This document shows positions 13,401-49,636 of a stretch of 64,000 bases of DNA, piece by piece. The position numbers and the translations under genes are program-made. Source of the DNA: Aulostomus chinensis (lineage: Eukaryota; Chordata; Actinopteri; Syngnathiformes; Aulostomidae); the NCBI GenBank assembly GCA_037954235.1, contig JBBMOA010000004.1:10854601-10918600 (forward strand). The letters are read 5' to 3'. How positions within the stretch are numbered: the first letter of the stretch is position 1; every line of letters starts with the position of its first letter. The notes beneath the pieces are model-generated. The model was not told the DNA's origin. It was given only the letters and a program-made list of their open reading frames with translations, and made no database searches.

Positions 13401-16400
13401 TACAGTACGTAGAACTACAAGAAAGTCCTTCGTAGAAACCATTTGGAAAATGGCCAACACTTTCCGGAAATACACAGCAGGTGATTGGAGGAACCAGCTG
13501 TCCATCACGGGTCAACCAATCAGAGCCATGAAATGATGTAGAAGAGTGAAAATTGGTTTCCATGGAGAAAAGCCTTCGGTCTGCGTTCTTTGCACTTTAT
13601 TTCAAGGAAGAAACACTCGCCAGTTCTGATGACTTCGAAGCGTGCGTGCTAACATCTTCAGGAGCAGCCATTGTTGTTCTTCTCTGATTGGCCGAACCAC
13701 TTCTGGTGAGGACACCATCACATAATGTTGAAGGCTGCCGAGATGGATTCTCGGGTTATCTTGTGAGTCCGAGTGCGTCGCAAGGTGAATACTACAGCAC
13801 TTGTGTCTCCACCTTGTGGCAGTGAGAGGTATTACAAGCAAGTCCTGTCGCTCCTCTGTTTTTACGGTTGTGGCTGTAAAATGGTGAATAGATTTATTTA
13901 AGAGTCACCAAACCCCGAGGAACTAGTATCATTGATCAGAATCTGATGCGTTTGCTTTAATTTTTGGAAAAACAAGGAGAGCCTCACAATTAGACGTTTG
14001 ATCCTTATTTACATTAGCAGGGGGCTAACTGGAAGTAGCCAGCTCGGCTATGGGAGCCTCTCTGGTGCGCAGTGAACATTCACCCAACAGTATCACCAAA
14101 AAGCCCGTATATGTTCGAAGGTGAAGAGATTTACCCCAACACAATGGGCTGAATGAGCACTGTGACATCTAGTTTGACCAGCCCTTGAATGCAAGAGATG
14201 CTTATTTATGTGGAAATATTACAATAATTAATAGAACATTAATAGAATTCTAAGAACAAAAAAAAAGTGAGGAAAAACTTTATTTTGACTTTTGGGTTTC
14301 ACGAGAAAGCCTTTTCTTTTTTTTTTTCCTTGAAACTTCATTATCTTCTACAAATGGGTTGCGAGGTTCCCTGGTGTCCACAGAAACCAATAATAAAAAG
14401 AAAAAAAAAACTATATTAAAAAGAAATAGCGTTTCAAAGTTCGTGCAGTATAGATGAAACAAGAAGTCGGCAAGCAAACCATCCAGATCAAATGTGTCAA
14501 ATGTAAACTTCAAACACAAAAGTTGTTCTACCCACAAACCAGAAACTCATTAAAATATCCTGGCAAAAACCAAAAAGTACTATTATCTTTTAACACCATC
14601 ATCAGCTTGAGCTCTGGTCTGTCTGTGTTCAAGCCATTAGGTCTGATCTCTGTCTGTGCTGTGAGAGGCTGCTAATGCGCTCTGTTGTCTCGTGTTGCCA
14701 CCCGCCCCGACTTGTCCCGTCTTGTTAATGACAAACTGGTGACGGCCATGATGTTGGCACCAGTTTCTGGGGGACGTGGCAATAACAGCCGCGTCGGAGA
14801 GATTGTTAGGTCGATGGGCTGCAAATTCTTTTTGACTTCATCAGAGTCGTGGTGATGGTGGCGTGCCTGTGTGTTTTCCACTTGGTGAAAGCTTGCTGTA
14901 CTTTCAAGAAATCTGTTACTCATTGCAGACTTAAAAAGTAACAATCTCACTTGGTATTCACTGGCTGTGCTTGGCCATGAGTTTGTATAATGTATGTTTT
15001 CTGCACTGAAGTCTGTGCAGTATTCACTACATTGGACTGCGCACATTGCAAACCCAGGCGTAGTAGGTAGCCTGTTTGTCCAACGCCTAGAAGAATCACT
15101 GCATTTTGATACGATACAAAATGTTCACCATTCAAAACAGAAAGGCAAACTTGTCCCGACCATCGGAAAGTTGTCAGTCACCTTTCTTAGCAGGTTTGTC
15201 TGCATTTAAAAGCGTACACACTAATTCGGGTGTAGAAATGATAATATAACAAATTCAGAATAGTAAAACAGGCTGTGAGGCGTGCTTTTTTTTGCCATTT
15301 TTATGCTCATGCCCTGATTTTAGGAAGTCTACGGTTCAATGCAGTGTTCAACAGTGTGAATTTGTAAATATCCAAAAGTAGAAGTTGCCTCACGCAGTAC
15401 ACGTGTCAGTCAGTGCTGACAATGTGATGCCAAGTTCTGTACATTGTTCTCCATCGTAAAGAAACAAGGAAATAATTTCAGACTTTAACCTCAACCGGGG
15501 GGGAACTAGTGACCAACAAGGAAGTGACTTTTATTCACTTTCTGTCAACGTCAGAGTTGCAGAGCTTCATCCATCGACCAGTTCTCTGCTGCTGATATGT
15601 AGAATCTTTCATACAGGAAATGCAGCTAAATTGGTTTTCATGAAGACAAAGTAAAAGAGCGAGCAGTTATTTTTAGTAGATGGATGATTCCATCCTCCAG
15701 GTACAAACTGTGCCTCTCATCTTTACATTTAGTCTCTTTGAACCGTATTGCTCTGTCTCATTATCTTCCATGCTGCTGCACATGTGATATTGATTCATGT
15801 GAGAATCTGTATCAGTCCTGCACATCATGCTGTGTTGAGAGTAAATATAAAATGTTTCCTAACATTTGGACCCATAAAATCCGTCCTTCAGTCCGATTTT
15901 CCTTTGAAGCAAGTGGAGACAACTGCTATTGGAGACCTGATGCAACTGATTCACTCATTGTGTCATCAGACTTTTGTTAGTCATTGTGAGTCAAGTCAGG
16001 GTGTTGTGGTAACATGATAGTGCTACAAGTACTGGGGGAGACTCTTCAGCCTCACGCGGCTGCCATAGAATGTTGGAGCTATGTTTCCTGCTGCAACAGC
16101 TAACGCTAGCACCCCCGAGCTAACATCGCTGGTTGTTATTGTTCCATGATGCAACAGGAACAGAGTGAGTCGCAGTTATCTGACATGAAACTCATTGACA
16201 CACACATTTCTGTGTCATGTGGATGTAGACTACATTTGACACGTGTGCTCCAAGCTAGCTTGGTCTGTCTTGTATCCATGAAGAGGCTAGCAAAACAGTG
16301 CTGCTGCTTCATTTTTATTTTGGTCTGTCTTGTGTGTTGCCGTTGTCGTTGTTGTTTTCTTCTTTTGCCACTCAGTGCCAGTTCGGACGCCCACTTGCCA

Positions 16401-18205
16401 AACTGCCTGTTTCCATCTCGTATACGAACACAAGACTGGAAATAGAAAGGCGAGTGTAGTTGTTGAGTCAAGAGCCAAAATATAAGTGGAGAGAATTAAA
16501 TAAAACTTATCTCGAACCAATATGTTTAAATTTTTTCCAAGTGTGTGAGGATTATTGTTATGAAGCAGCCTGAATATCTACGAATGCTTAGCTCTATGCA
16601 AACTACATCATTTTATGTTTAAAGTCCTTTGCCTGCGTTTATTAAAATGTGAATATTTGATAAATACATGAATTATTTCCGTGATTTCAGTGTGCGTATT
16701 AGGATTCAGAAGCCATCTCTCACTGTCATGTGTGAAATTTGTTTTACGACCGGAAAGTGGTGCGTTTTGAAGGCAGTCAAGCTCAACCTCTGCTGGCAGT
16801 TCTATCACCAAAAAAGCCATAAAAATGTGGATTAAGTTGACTCTCAGAAAATGGAGGTGAAGTCATAAACCCCGCCCTCTCCTCATCTGGCTGTGACCCT
16901 GGAGCATCAGAGGCGATAACTACCAGCGCTCCCCTCACAGATATTTCCTGTATACCGATGCAGTAAAGCGATAAAGGCCAGATGACAAGAAAACTCCTTT
17001 GTCTTTCTTTTTATCCGCTGCTCGTTGCAGCCCATCACTCCTCCCTCCGTCTCCGCCACATCACAAGACCCTTCATGCTACATCACATCCATCTCATGAT
17101 TCAGTTTTAATGGAAGCTATTTATCATCCAACTGTCATCTCAGAACATCCATATTCAAATTAAATTGTTTTCAAGTTGCTGCTTAGGGAACCATGTTGAG
17201 TATTAGCATGCAGGGGTAGCCTCTCTGGTTTTGGGTGATATGAAGGAGAAAAAAAAAGATCTTGACCCACAGTTAGATTTTCTTTTTGGTGACATTTTGA
17301 AAAGCATTGGCTGGAAACGTCGGATTCCCTCTCCGCCCGTCCTCTGGCTCTCTCTGATGTGCTGAATGGGGCCTGTTGTTGTGTTTGGGAGGGGAATGTT
17401 ACGAGTGGGACTGACTCGCTCCTGAAGTCTTTCTCCTGTCTGGCTTCCAGCTTCACGGACAATCAGTGGTATTGTGACAGCAGCAGCAGCATCACTGGTC
17501 TCACTTGTCTTTGCCTCATGGTTCCCCTCTTTGTGGCGGCGTGCAGCAGTCAGCTGTGACGGCATGAGCAAGTTCAGGTTTTTGGTGTGTCGGACCTGCT
17601 TGAACTGATGCGGACTAAGGTGCTGGCTGGCTCAGAGGATCCTCTGGACCGCTGGAAAAGAGGTGAAAGATCAGAAGTTGATGCTTGTTTTTTGTTCAGT
17701 GGCGACAATTTCTGAGATGATGATGATGATAACACAGTTTTTATTTATACTTAAAAACATTTCTGCAAGTTCCCAGTATGATTTTTGTTCATTTGTGAAA
17801 ACGTTATGGAATTGTGTTTAATAGAACTTCTATAATAGAATTAAATCAAGTATCGTCACACAGTAATGTTGACATGATTACATGCTGATTCTCAACAGCT
17901 GTCTGAGGGCTGTTCGGTGGGAGTTTCTTCACAAGCCTTATCCTAAATATGGAGAATATTTGGCGGTAGATCATGAAGTAATGCAAGGTTGTAAATGTCA
18001 TGCTTTAATCTGCATTGTGTTCAGTTTATTTTATTTTAATTAAGACAAACTTGTGCATATTAATCAGCTTTCTTTTCAGTGCAACAACTGCCAAAATCCA
18101 CTCATGAGCTTTTCTCAGCCTCGAAAGTTATACTCGAACATCAGCAGGCAGAAAATAGAGAACTGTGATGCAGTTGTTTGTAGCTACATGGGTGACATCA
18201 CCTGC

Positions 18206-18249
<44 letters not shown>
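18206..18249. repeat. (TG)n microsatellite
   Basis: An uninterrupted TG run of about 22 units. It lies in the non-coding stretch upstream of the first recognised usp6nl exon. Confidence 0.97.
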
Positions 18250-18253
<4 letters not shown>

Positions 18254-21200
18254 TTGTGTACAGAAAAGCATTGTCTTGTCAGCATGACGGCACAGTGAAT
18301 ATTTTTACTCCATGCTAGCATTCTAAACATAGCATCAGTCTGACGTTAAGCCTCAACACCACTAAAACTGACAGGCTGAGACTAAAACTAGACGAGGTCT
18401 GGGGGCAACTTGTCTCAGGAAGGGTCAGTGGGTTTACAATGTCAATTCTTGAATAGTAAACGTTCATATGCAATTCTTCTGTACTGGTCCCAACGATGTT
18501 TGTTGTTAAATGTCCAGCCATCACTTCACCATCATCCTTTGTCATTGGAACACTGGTTATAGGTCGAGCTTAGAAATCGTCTGTCTTTTCAAGCAGAAAT
18601 GTCAAACATTTGTTGCTTCCAGACTTTTAAATAACAGAATATGATGCTTTTTCTTTCACTTGTTAGAGAAAATGAAATCTTTGCACTGTTGGATAGATAT
18701 AATTTTGAACACTTCACTTTAATCAACAAAAACTATTCTCAATTGATCCTGAACAGAACCGGAGGGTGAGTTGATAATGATAATATTTGCTAGTTGCAGC
18801 CCTAATGAAAGGGCGCCATCGCTGCGGTGAAACACAGCTGCGCACCAGCAGGTTTGCCCCAATCAGGCTTCACTGTTGCTCTCCAACGGAGGTCGGAGCA
18901 GCAGGAGGCTGACCGCGCTGCCACTTGGACCTACGGTTTTGCTGCGCTGCTGCACCAGGGCAGCAGGAACCACCTGCAGATCCCTGGAGGTTCTACTCCT
19001 GAGCCGGCTCGCAGACCCCGCTGCAGTACAATCAGGGTTGTTGTTGTTGTTTTTTTTAAAGAGGGATTCTGGACTAGAAGAAAGACAGCAAAAGATAGCG
19101 TTTGTCATCATCACAGGCAAGTGTTCAGGAGAACCCTGAGACCCTCTGCACCAGCAGGACGTGGAAACCAAGTGAATTATTTGTGAACCTGATGGTTGGT
19201 TAACTCTTGTCACTTCTTATGTGGTTTAAGTAGGTTTGAAGCGAGACAGATGGTTGTTCCGGAGGCCCAGTGATGGGTATAATGGCGCACTGTGAAGCGT
19301 CTGCAGTTGCCACATTAGTTGTTTGTTGTCAGGCGGGTGACATCATCTGGTCTGAGTGTGTGCAGAATTGCGTCATTGTGTCACCATCTCTGCCACTCCA
19401 CAAATCAAGATTCTACATGTTGCCGTTGAAGTGCGACTCATTGAATTTGTTAATTGCGGGCTTGACGTGTGGGAATTGCCATTTATTATTATTATTATTA
19501 TTCAATGCCACATGTCATTGTACGCTCCAGGTGAAAGTGACTGGTTACAACGCCTTCACAAGGTTCTGGAGAGTAAGCTGTTTTCCACTCGTGTCTTCAA
19601 AGACAAATATTTGTACCCCCTGTGCACAAAACACGCAGTACAATGCTTCTAACTTTTCTACTTCTACTTGATCTACTTAGCGCTTGTATATTTTATCAGT
19701 ATTAAGCTGTTGCTAATTTGGTGCCTGGTCAGTGAGGGAGCACATTTCTGCACTGATTCAGAACCTCATAACTTATGAGCCTAGTAACGGGACCCTGCTT
19801 CCTCCCAGTGGACTGACTCCTATCACGTACAGCTGCTGTAAAACTGGAGCCTACACAGGAAGTAATGCGCCTGTCAAAGCAGGTGATCAAAACTCTATCG
19901 TATCGCTCTCTGGATGGATTTGCTCCCTTTTGGCAACAGTGATGAGATGAAATCACATCCATTCAGTCTGAGGAGGATGTAAACAAATGTGCGTGTATAT
20001 TTTCAACACGCAGGTATCACATCTCTGCTCGATATTGACCGACATACAAGATCAGGAAAGATGAAATAGTGTCAGAGGACCATGGATCTGCCCCAACATG
20101 TGATGGGTTCATCCTCTGGCACTGTTAAAGTTGGGTAAAAATCTGCTTCATAATTTTTACATAATCCTGCCGACTAGAAAGCCATAAATATCGAGGTTTC
20201 GCTGTTGAGCGGTTCGTTTCTAATGCGTGTCGTCCTGTGGTCGCTGCTTCTCGATTTATTCGGATTAGAATGTTTCAGTGACACATGATGGGTAATGAGA
20301 CACCAGCGTGCTATGAAAATGACAGTGGTGTGTGGGCTTTACAGTCGTGCTGAGGTGGAGTGCAGCAACAAAGGACGGGAAATGAGTTTGTCTCCAATCA
20401 AGCTCCCCTCTATTATTACTATTATTATTCCTCTTTCTGTGCTGCCAGCATCTCCAAGAGATTAGCACACAGAAATGGCAGCAAGGAGCTGAAACACACC
20501 ATGACTCCTTCACATGAAGAACAAAGAGGGCTAATTACAGCAGGCCGAAGAGGGCTTTAGGAGAGCAACGGAAACTAGATAGGTTATGATTATGCTCGTC
20601 TTGTCGTTCATGGACAATGCTGGCCCTCAAAGAGCAATGATTATGAGGAGGAAATGCAAATACGCTCCTCGATGCTGTGAGTCATGTGGCCCGCACTGTC
20701 ATGGTCACCGGTTGAGGAAGAAACGTCTCATCTGGACTCGTGAGACGCAGAGATTTGCGCATTTTGCTGGACTTGCTGAGTCCAATGAGGTTGAAGAGAA
20801 ACGTAAAGTGTTGTAGCTCTGACAGAGGAGCAAACAGCTGATCAGTCACGTGACTTAAATGTCTGCTACATCAGAACTTGTTTGGGAAAAAAAAACTGTC
20901 TTATCTCTTCTTGGGCATTTCACAGTGTGCGTGAATGGCTTGTTGAATATAATAACAGTACACCTCTGAGCAACCAATAGTACATTTGATGAAGAATGAT
21001 CCAACTAATTCATCTCAATTTCCACAGTCTCAAATGTGCAACAGATTTTCACGGTGCTGATAAAAAGTGAAACGATCACAATGGGTGCTGCCCGACTGGT
21101 GCCCCCTGAGGTGAATTCCCAAGAGGAAGTGATAGCTAACGTCCTGAATTCACTGTTAGCGCTCAGAGTTGTGGCACATGAGCCTCTCAGCACTGAGCGT

Positions 21201-21926
21201 CCGACGTGACACGAATGCAGCATGAAGTGTGCAGGAGTGAAGGGCAAAGATGGGGGACAGGGCAGCATCCAGCTGGCCAGACGGGGACATTTAGTCATCA
21301 GGGTCACCGCAGGAGACAGACTGGCAGCTCAGACTGTAGTGGGTGAAAGGTCAGCATGGTTTGGGGGCGGGGGGGGGGCTGGTGACAGGATGGATCAAGG
21401 TTGTTGTCCTTGAAAGGAACAATGCAACATCAAATGCTGTTGAGCTGAGATGTTCTGTCATGGAATCATTGACACTGAAGCCCAAAAAAGTCCATTTCCT
21501 CATTTTGGTACAAGTACGGATGTCACTACTTGATGCTCCATCAGCCTCTTGGACTGTACCAAGAACCCAAAACAGTTCCTGCTCATGCTGACCTCAGACA
21601 TCAGTCTGACTTAAAGGTGCGGTATTTAAGTGCTCTAAAATCACGCGTTTAAAGAAACCTGTACACAGAAGGCCACTGAGTAAGAGCTTTTTTCTTTGAA
21701 CGTCAAAGACATCTATGTATTCTGTTGTAAAGATATCACCTGAGGTTTGTAGGCTAACCAGCTAGCCTTGTCCTGAAGTACTACTTTTTACCTCAAGAGG
21801 CGAAAGTGAGTCACTAGCGTCCAGTCGTACACCTGGCTGCCCTGAAGATAAAACACCCTGTAAACTTTCAGTCCCAATAGACCCCTGGACCCACTACAAG
21901 TCCATCAAACGCTCCACCATACCACC

Positions 21927-21928
<2 letters not shown>

Positions 21929-21965
<37 letters not shown>
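21929..21965. repeat. (CA)n microsatellite
   Basis: An uninterrupted CA run of about 18 units in non-coding DNA. Confidence 0.97.
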
Positions 21966-21966
<1 letters not shown>

Positions 21967-24204
21967 ACGGCTGCCTGTGTGATCCATGAAGCTTGAAAAG
22001 GAGTCTAATTGCGTTTAGCTTAAGTCGGCCCACTCTTGAATACTAATATGGCTGTGAGGGATTCAGATTTAAGGCCAAGCGTCTGTATAAAGCAGTGACT
22101 GAATCCCACTTCCTCCCTAATTCCTCTCGCTCTCACTATGGGAACCGCAGGGCCTCCTGGGGTGGAATTCCCAGCAGAAAAAAAAACAAAACCTTTACTG
22201 TATTTGTGTACTTGTTTGCATTGTTGTGTGCAGACTTCCTCTCCTGCTGTGTGTGCTCTTGGCAGCCCACAGCGACACAAACCATCCTGTCATTAAAAAC
22301 GCCAGCTGGCTCAATGAGGCACATGTTTGTTCACAACTTTTTGGAATTCTGGGCAAGAGGTTTCCTCAGTTGGACCTCGGAGAGCCAGAGAGGAAGTTGG
22401 AGAATGACAAATATGTCCTACCAGGAGGTGAAAATGAAGGGCATTGTGGATGTTTACAACAGACTGGATTGAACCAATGTTAGGTTTAAATGACGCATCA
22501 AGGTTAGCATCGCTCTGTTTCTAGCAAGACCTCAAGAAAACAGATAGATACCACTGGATCACTTTTGCAAAGTTTGCTAGCTAATTTGAGTTGTCCGAAT
22601 AATGTAAGTAAGTCCACTTTGTTTGCATAACATTGCCCCCTGCTGAGGAGTTTGGCTAGCTTGTTAGCATGCTAACTCTTGTACTGTAGCTCTCTTGGCA
22701 CACAGACATCTTTGACAACAAAGCTACTACCCCTCACTCTCTGTTAAATATTGTTAATTTTGAAGATTTCTTCAAAAATACTCAACATTTCAAACCTCTC
22801 AAACACATGAACAGTGTAAACTTGATCAAAGTGGAACAAGATCACAAACCCCTTATTTATTTATTTATGTGGGAGTTGATTTTAGGTGTTTTTTTGAGGT
22901 TGATTAGGTTGTTTTTGAGTGCACCGGCTGCCTGCCAACTGCTTCTCCTCTCAGTGTCTTTAGGTGTGATTCATTCCACGCCTCCATCACTGCGTGCCAG
23001 ACACTGTACATAACATAAACACAACATGACCTCTCTTAATAGACTGTGTGAAAGCTTTGTTAACTCCATCCGAGGCTGAATCAGGAAGTGGCAGTGGGAT
23101 CGCAGTAGGAGTGGAACCTAGCGTGGCAAATTTAGATTTACATTCGCATGTATAAGTGTCCTAAACACGTCCACACGCACACGTTGTGATGCTCAGGAAA
23201 CAGAGAGACCTTTCTTCTGCGCGCTGACATCTCGCTGTCACAGCAGCCGTCAGAGTAAAGGAGGTCCTCAGCAGAACTGATCCCATAAAGACCAACATTA
23301 TTCACCCTGGTTGAGGTCAGACGGACACACTGGCTGCCCTCAAGTGTTGCTGCTGCCGGCCTGGATTGAGGAAAGTGTGTGTGTGTGTGTTCACAAGTGT
23401 GTGTTCTCCATGCCTGCTCTTGGCACAGTAAGTTGGAGTAACACAGAGCAGGTCTGTGACAGACACAACCAGCTTTAATAAGGCGCAACGACAGTTGAAC
23501 ACCTCATAAAAGTCAGAGAACCTTTGAATCCGCATGAGGACTTGATTCATACCTCAAGAAGTTCTGCAAGTTATGAAGCTTTAAAAGTCAGTTGTCTTTA
23601 AGGTAGATTTTGGCTTTTATATTCTTATTTGTTGGGGTAAAAATGCTTCAGACAGTTTGAGCCTGTTGGTGCATTAAAAACATTAAATTGGACTATAATG
23701 TTGAGAAATGCTCTGGATGCTAGCTCCTTCATGTTTGCCACTGTTTAATTAAGTTTATCCTAATGTGTGTTGTGGGGTTCAGTGTCTTTTATCCCCCTTA
23801 GGTGCACAGGACTCATGGCTTCCACCCAGGGATGATGCTTTGTAGGGATGAGATCTAAATTCAGTGGATTTCCCCCCTAAATTAACTGTAATGAATAAAC
23901 AGATAAATGTTCACGCACATTTGAGAGGAAAAAATGCACTTTTTTTGTGTTCCTTTGATGTTACCTCTTGTGCCAAAATGTCTACTCTTCCACCAACCAG
24001 CTAACAAAGTCAAACTAAGGGCTGAATTCTCATCGGACCTGCATTGAAATGTTACTTTCATGCTAACATTAGCATGCTTAACCTTCGCGGTCAGCATGGC
24101 CACCGATGGCTCTCTCTTGCTCCTACATAAGAAACACCACGACAGAGTGAAACACAGTTGCTCGTTGGGACTAACTCATCGTCCTCTCTCTCCTCTTCCT
24201 CCAG

Positions 24205-46545
<22,341 letters not shown>

Positions 46546-46990
46546 TGGAATGATGTTCCGACACTGTTTGGACAAAAAAAAAATCCACAAACTGAGGTGT
46601 AGTCACTGGCCCTGTGGGGAGGTTGTTCTTGTCTTTCTGTGTGAAGTACTGACCGTTTGACTGTGGCGCCGTCTGGAAGCGGTGCGGGACACACTGGCAT
46701 TTCACCTTTTTATTGATCGCTTGGTGAAAATTCAAACGACTGAAGATGTAATAGTATTTTTGGATGTAAATCATTAACCCAAAAAGGAGACAATATATGT
46801 ATATCTTTTAGAGCCTGATCTGTAAATTGGTTTTGTGAATATGTTCTCAGTAGCAGGGGAGTGTTGTGTGGTCTGTTTTGATCCACACTGATTTTTTGAT
46901 ATTCCTTCTGGATATTTACAGTAGAGTTTGATTAACTGTATATGCTTGCAAATGTTGTTTTTTGTTTCCAAGAAATAATACTGTGTTCTG
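46546..46990 (+). other. Probable usp6nl 3' UTR
   Basis: Follows the usp6nl stop codon. No canonical AATAAA or ATTAAA is present. Variants AATATA (46791-46796) and AATAAT near 46972 are the nearest candidates; GT-rich sequence begins shortly after the second, as downstream elements often do. The end point is an estimate. Confidence 0.35.
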
Positions 46991-49482
46991 TCGTAGAATA
47001 AGAGAGCTGGGACGATGCATTGGTCCGTTGTGATTTGTGACGCTCCCCTGGAGTTGAGGGAGCAGGTTCGGTGGCTTGTTTGGGGCTGTGGCTGAGTTTG
47101 GTTCAGATTAGCTGATGTGTCATGCTGTAGCTAATGTGAAGTACAGTGTGTTGGGTAAATGAAGGGTTGAGGCTGGTGCAGTGTGGTAGTTTTGTGGGTT
47201 TTAAGAAGAATCATGTAGATTTGGACTTGGCGCCTTTAAGTCGTGTCATATGCAAGGTTGTGTTTCTTTGTCCCATGTTTGAAGGTTGTGGTGACATCTG
47301 GACCTCTCAGTCAGAGGTGGTTGTGTTTACTTATTTTGTCATGTGTCCAATGTCCTTTCGTGGATGCTTTGGTCCAAAGTGCGAATTTGGAACGGTGGTG
47401 GACCTTAGGAAGTGCGATTGGCTGCAGGTGCTGGTGTGTTGTGGCAGAAGCAGTGGCAGTTTGTTTGTGTATCGTGTCATCCTAAGTGAGCACGACCCAG
47501 GATTTGATGTTGTGAGTGCTAAGTATTGACTGTGAGGTGAAGGTCTTTAATCTTCTGAGTCATTCCATGTCCGAGGACAAAGAGGAAGAGGCTGGGGAGA
47601 AGCCGTGTGAGTGTACGGAGTAGGGTGGTGTATAAGGTGAAGGGTAGGGCACTGACCACTGGGGTAGTCCTGTTCATAAGCTGTGTGATAGAGACGCTTG
47701 TTAGTGCTGTGATGTTGGATGGGCACCACCATGGGAGTCGTTGTGAGATGCAGAGTTCAGAGACTGTGTGGGTTTGTTGGAGTGGGTTTGCCAGTAGTCA
47801 GTGGGGTTGTTAGAGACAGGAATGGCAGAGGTGTGATGGGCCTGGAAAGGTGAACCTGGGTATTTTGAGCTGGGGGGTGACTGGAGCTTGGTTGGAGGAG
47901 GTGTTGAAGGCATCAGTTGGCAGGGAGGAATAGGCGATCTTTTGGAGATGTGTGGAGCAAAGGAGCAGAGTGAGGCGGCGGCAGCAGGTTGGAGCAGACA
48001 GAGGCTGCCACGTGGCAAAAGGTTATGGAGTCCGAGCAGTGGAGAGAGGCGAGAGTTGAGTCGAGTTCTGCTGTATTGTTTGTGGATGGGCGGCCCCGCT
48101 GGTGGACTCGCACAGGTCGACTCGCCGGTCTTTGCCCACGTGGTCTTAGCCCAGGTGCCCGACGCCCGGCCGACGCTCTCGCTGACGCTCTAGTGTGGGT
48201 CACACGCTGAAATACCCAGGGGACTCACAGCTGCCACCAACCTCACTGATTACAACAAGCACCTGAGCAATCAGTAGCGGCTGTGACCCACAGTCCAGGT
48301 CAACAGCATTGACACCCCAAGGCTCTGAAGAACCAACACCACTCCCCAACCTGGTCACTGTCTGTCTGTCGTACTTCCTTACATTCCCTTTACTTTTCAA
48401 ATCATTCAAAGCCACTCCCATTCTTTGCGAAATAAACAGAGACAGACCAAAAACTGACTTCTGCATGTCATTGGGGACCTTGCTGGGGGAAACGTCTCTC
48501 AAATGCATCTGTTGGTGTTCACTCCATCCAGCTCATGAGGAAACACCACCCCCTGGTGGAGTAGTACAGCTGCAGCTCAATACCCCCAAAACAAACAAAC
48601 ACCCACCCACACAAACTGGAAACACTCTGGTCTGCAGGATCACATCACAATTTAATCAGCAACCACCTCCACAATCACTTGTGACAAGTGGACCATGTTT
48701 GCAACTCCCCCCTCATCACTGCTTGCTTGTTACCTGACATCTCAAACAATTCATTAAGTCATGACTAAACTAACGAACGGACAAATACAGAATCATGTTC
48801 ACAACCCCACCACCCACCAAACAAACAAACAGTCTCTCACTCAAAAAACACCTCTCAAGCAATTTCTCCAAATACTGATTACAACACATCAATCAATCAC
48901 TAAAAAGTCCACTCATTTCTCTGTGCTGCCGCCTTCATATTAGTAGACAAGCAGTTCACCTGCAATCAAGCTGATTCACTTCCCCACCTTTACACACACA
49001 CACACACACAAACACTGGAACATCGTGGCATGGATTTGGAAACACACTGTTTACACACTCATCAGTCCTGACAGTGAAACCGTGCCCATCGACATCCACA
49101 CATACCCAGACACACAACCTCACAACTCTCCACCAGCTTGACTCTTCCACTGCTTTCTGACGACTTAGCAAAAGTAAACAGAACCTCCAGCTGCCATGAC
49201 GACATTACATTGGTCACGGGAGCCAGAGGCCAGCCAGAGGACAGCATCATGAATCCACCAGTTGAGTTTACTGGTTACCACACATCCTTTCACCTTTTCC
49301 AGTCTCAGGAAGAACAAAGGAAACTCCTCCCACATGGTCCTCCCACACATGAGGGAGGAGCGTCTGGAAACACACTCCTCCCTGCAGTAGAGCTCCAAAG
49401 GCACAAAACAGTTTGAGTCCAAACCAAACATTTACACCTCAGTCCCTCCACACTGGTGGCAGTCCAGCACCACAACGGGCCA
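46990..49482. other. Convergent intergenic gap with reversed strand composition
   Basis: Between the 3' ends of usp6nl (+) and echdc3 (-). From about 46990 to 48190 the + strand is G/T-rich. A GC-rich, CpG-containing patch lies at 48085-48190. From about 48200 the + strand becomes strongly A/C-rich. No coding exon is supported in it. The part from roughly 48650 to 49482 is probably echdc3 3' UTR. Confidence 0.6.
48651..48656 (-). terminator. Candidate echdc3 polyadenylation signal (ATTAAA on - strand)
   Basis: TTTAAT on the + strand reads ATTAAA on the - strand, about 830 bp past the echdc3 stop. It is the only common hexamer variant I see on that strand in the gap. Use is inferred. Confidence 0.3.
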
Positions 49483-49636
49483 TCAGTCATGAGCTTTGTC
49501 TCTTTTGTGGCTCCAAAGCGGCCGGCGTTTCTCCACAAAGGCTCGGATCCCCTCCTGACCGTCTCGCAGGGCCAGATTATCCACCATCACCCCAGAGGCT
49601 GTGGCGTAGGCAGCATCTCGACCTTGAGCCATTTGC
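49483..49636 (-). CDS. echdc3: echdc3 exon 6 (C-terminus)
   Basis: Acceptor CTCCGAAG, stop TGA at 49485-49483. Encodes the ASGVMVDNLALRDGQEGIRA segment, then FVEKRRPLWSHK and a short KAHD end. The MVDNLALxDGQEGI motif is diagnostic of ECHDC3-type C-termini. Confidence 0.95.

Larger units (their letters stand above)
1..24204. other. Non-coding stretch: 5' flank or first intron(s) of usp6nl
   Basis: No exon could be supported here on either strand. Open frames are short or lie in simple repeats. Contents: a LINE relic at 2640-3110, a degenerate dispersed repeat at 4376-4630, an 18-G run at 7180-7197, a fish-type repeat fragment at 8930-9090, (GT)n at 10424-10496, (GT)n at 18206-18249, a GC-richer block at 18830-19030 and (CA)n at 21929-21965. 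The first visible usp6nl exon begins in mid-codon with a strong acceptor, so at least one exon with the start codon and the promoter must lie in this stretch or left of the window. I could not identify it. Outside the listed items I see nothing distinctive. Confidence 0.6.

Noticed and set aside
46990..49480. Hypothesis that the G/T-rich and A/C-rich halves are arms of one giant palindrome
   Set aside because: Comparing the reverse complement of sequence after 48200 with sequence before 48190 shows no matching phrases. Only the composition is mirrored.
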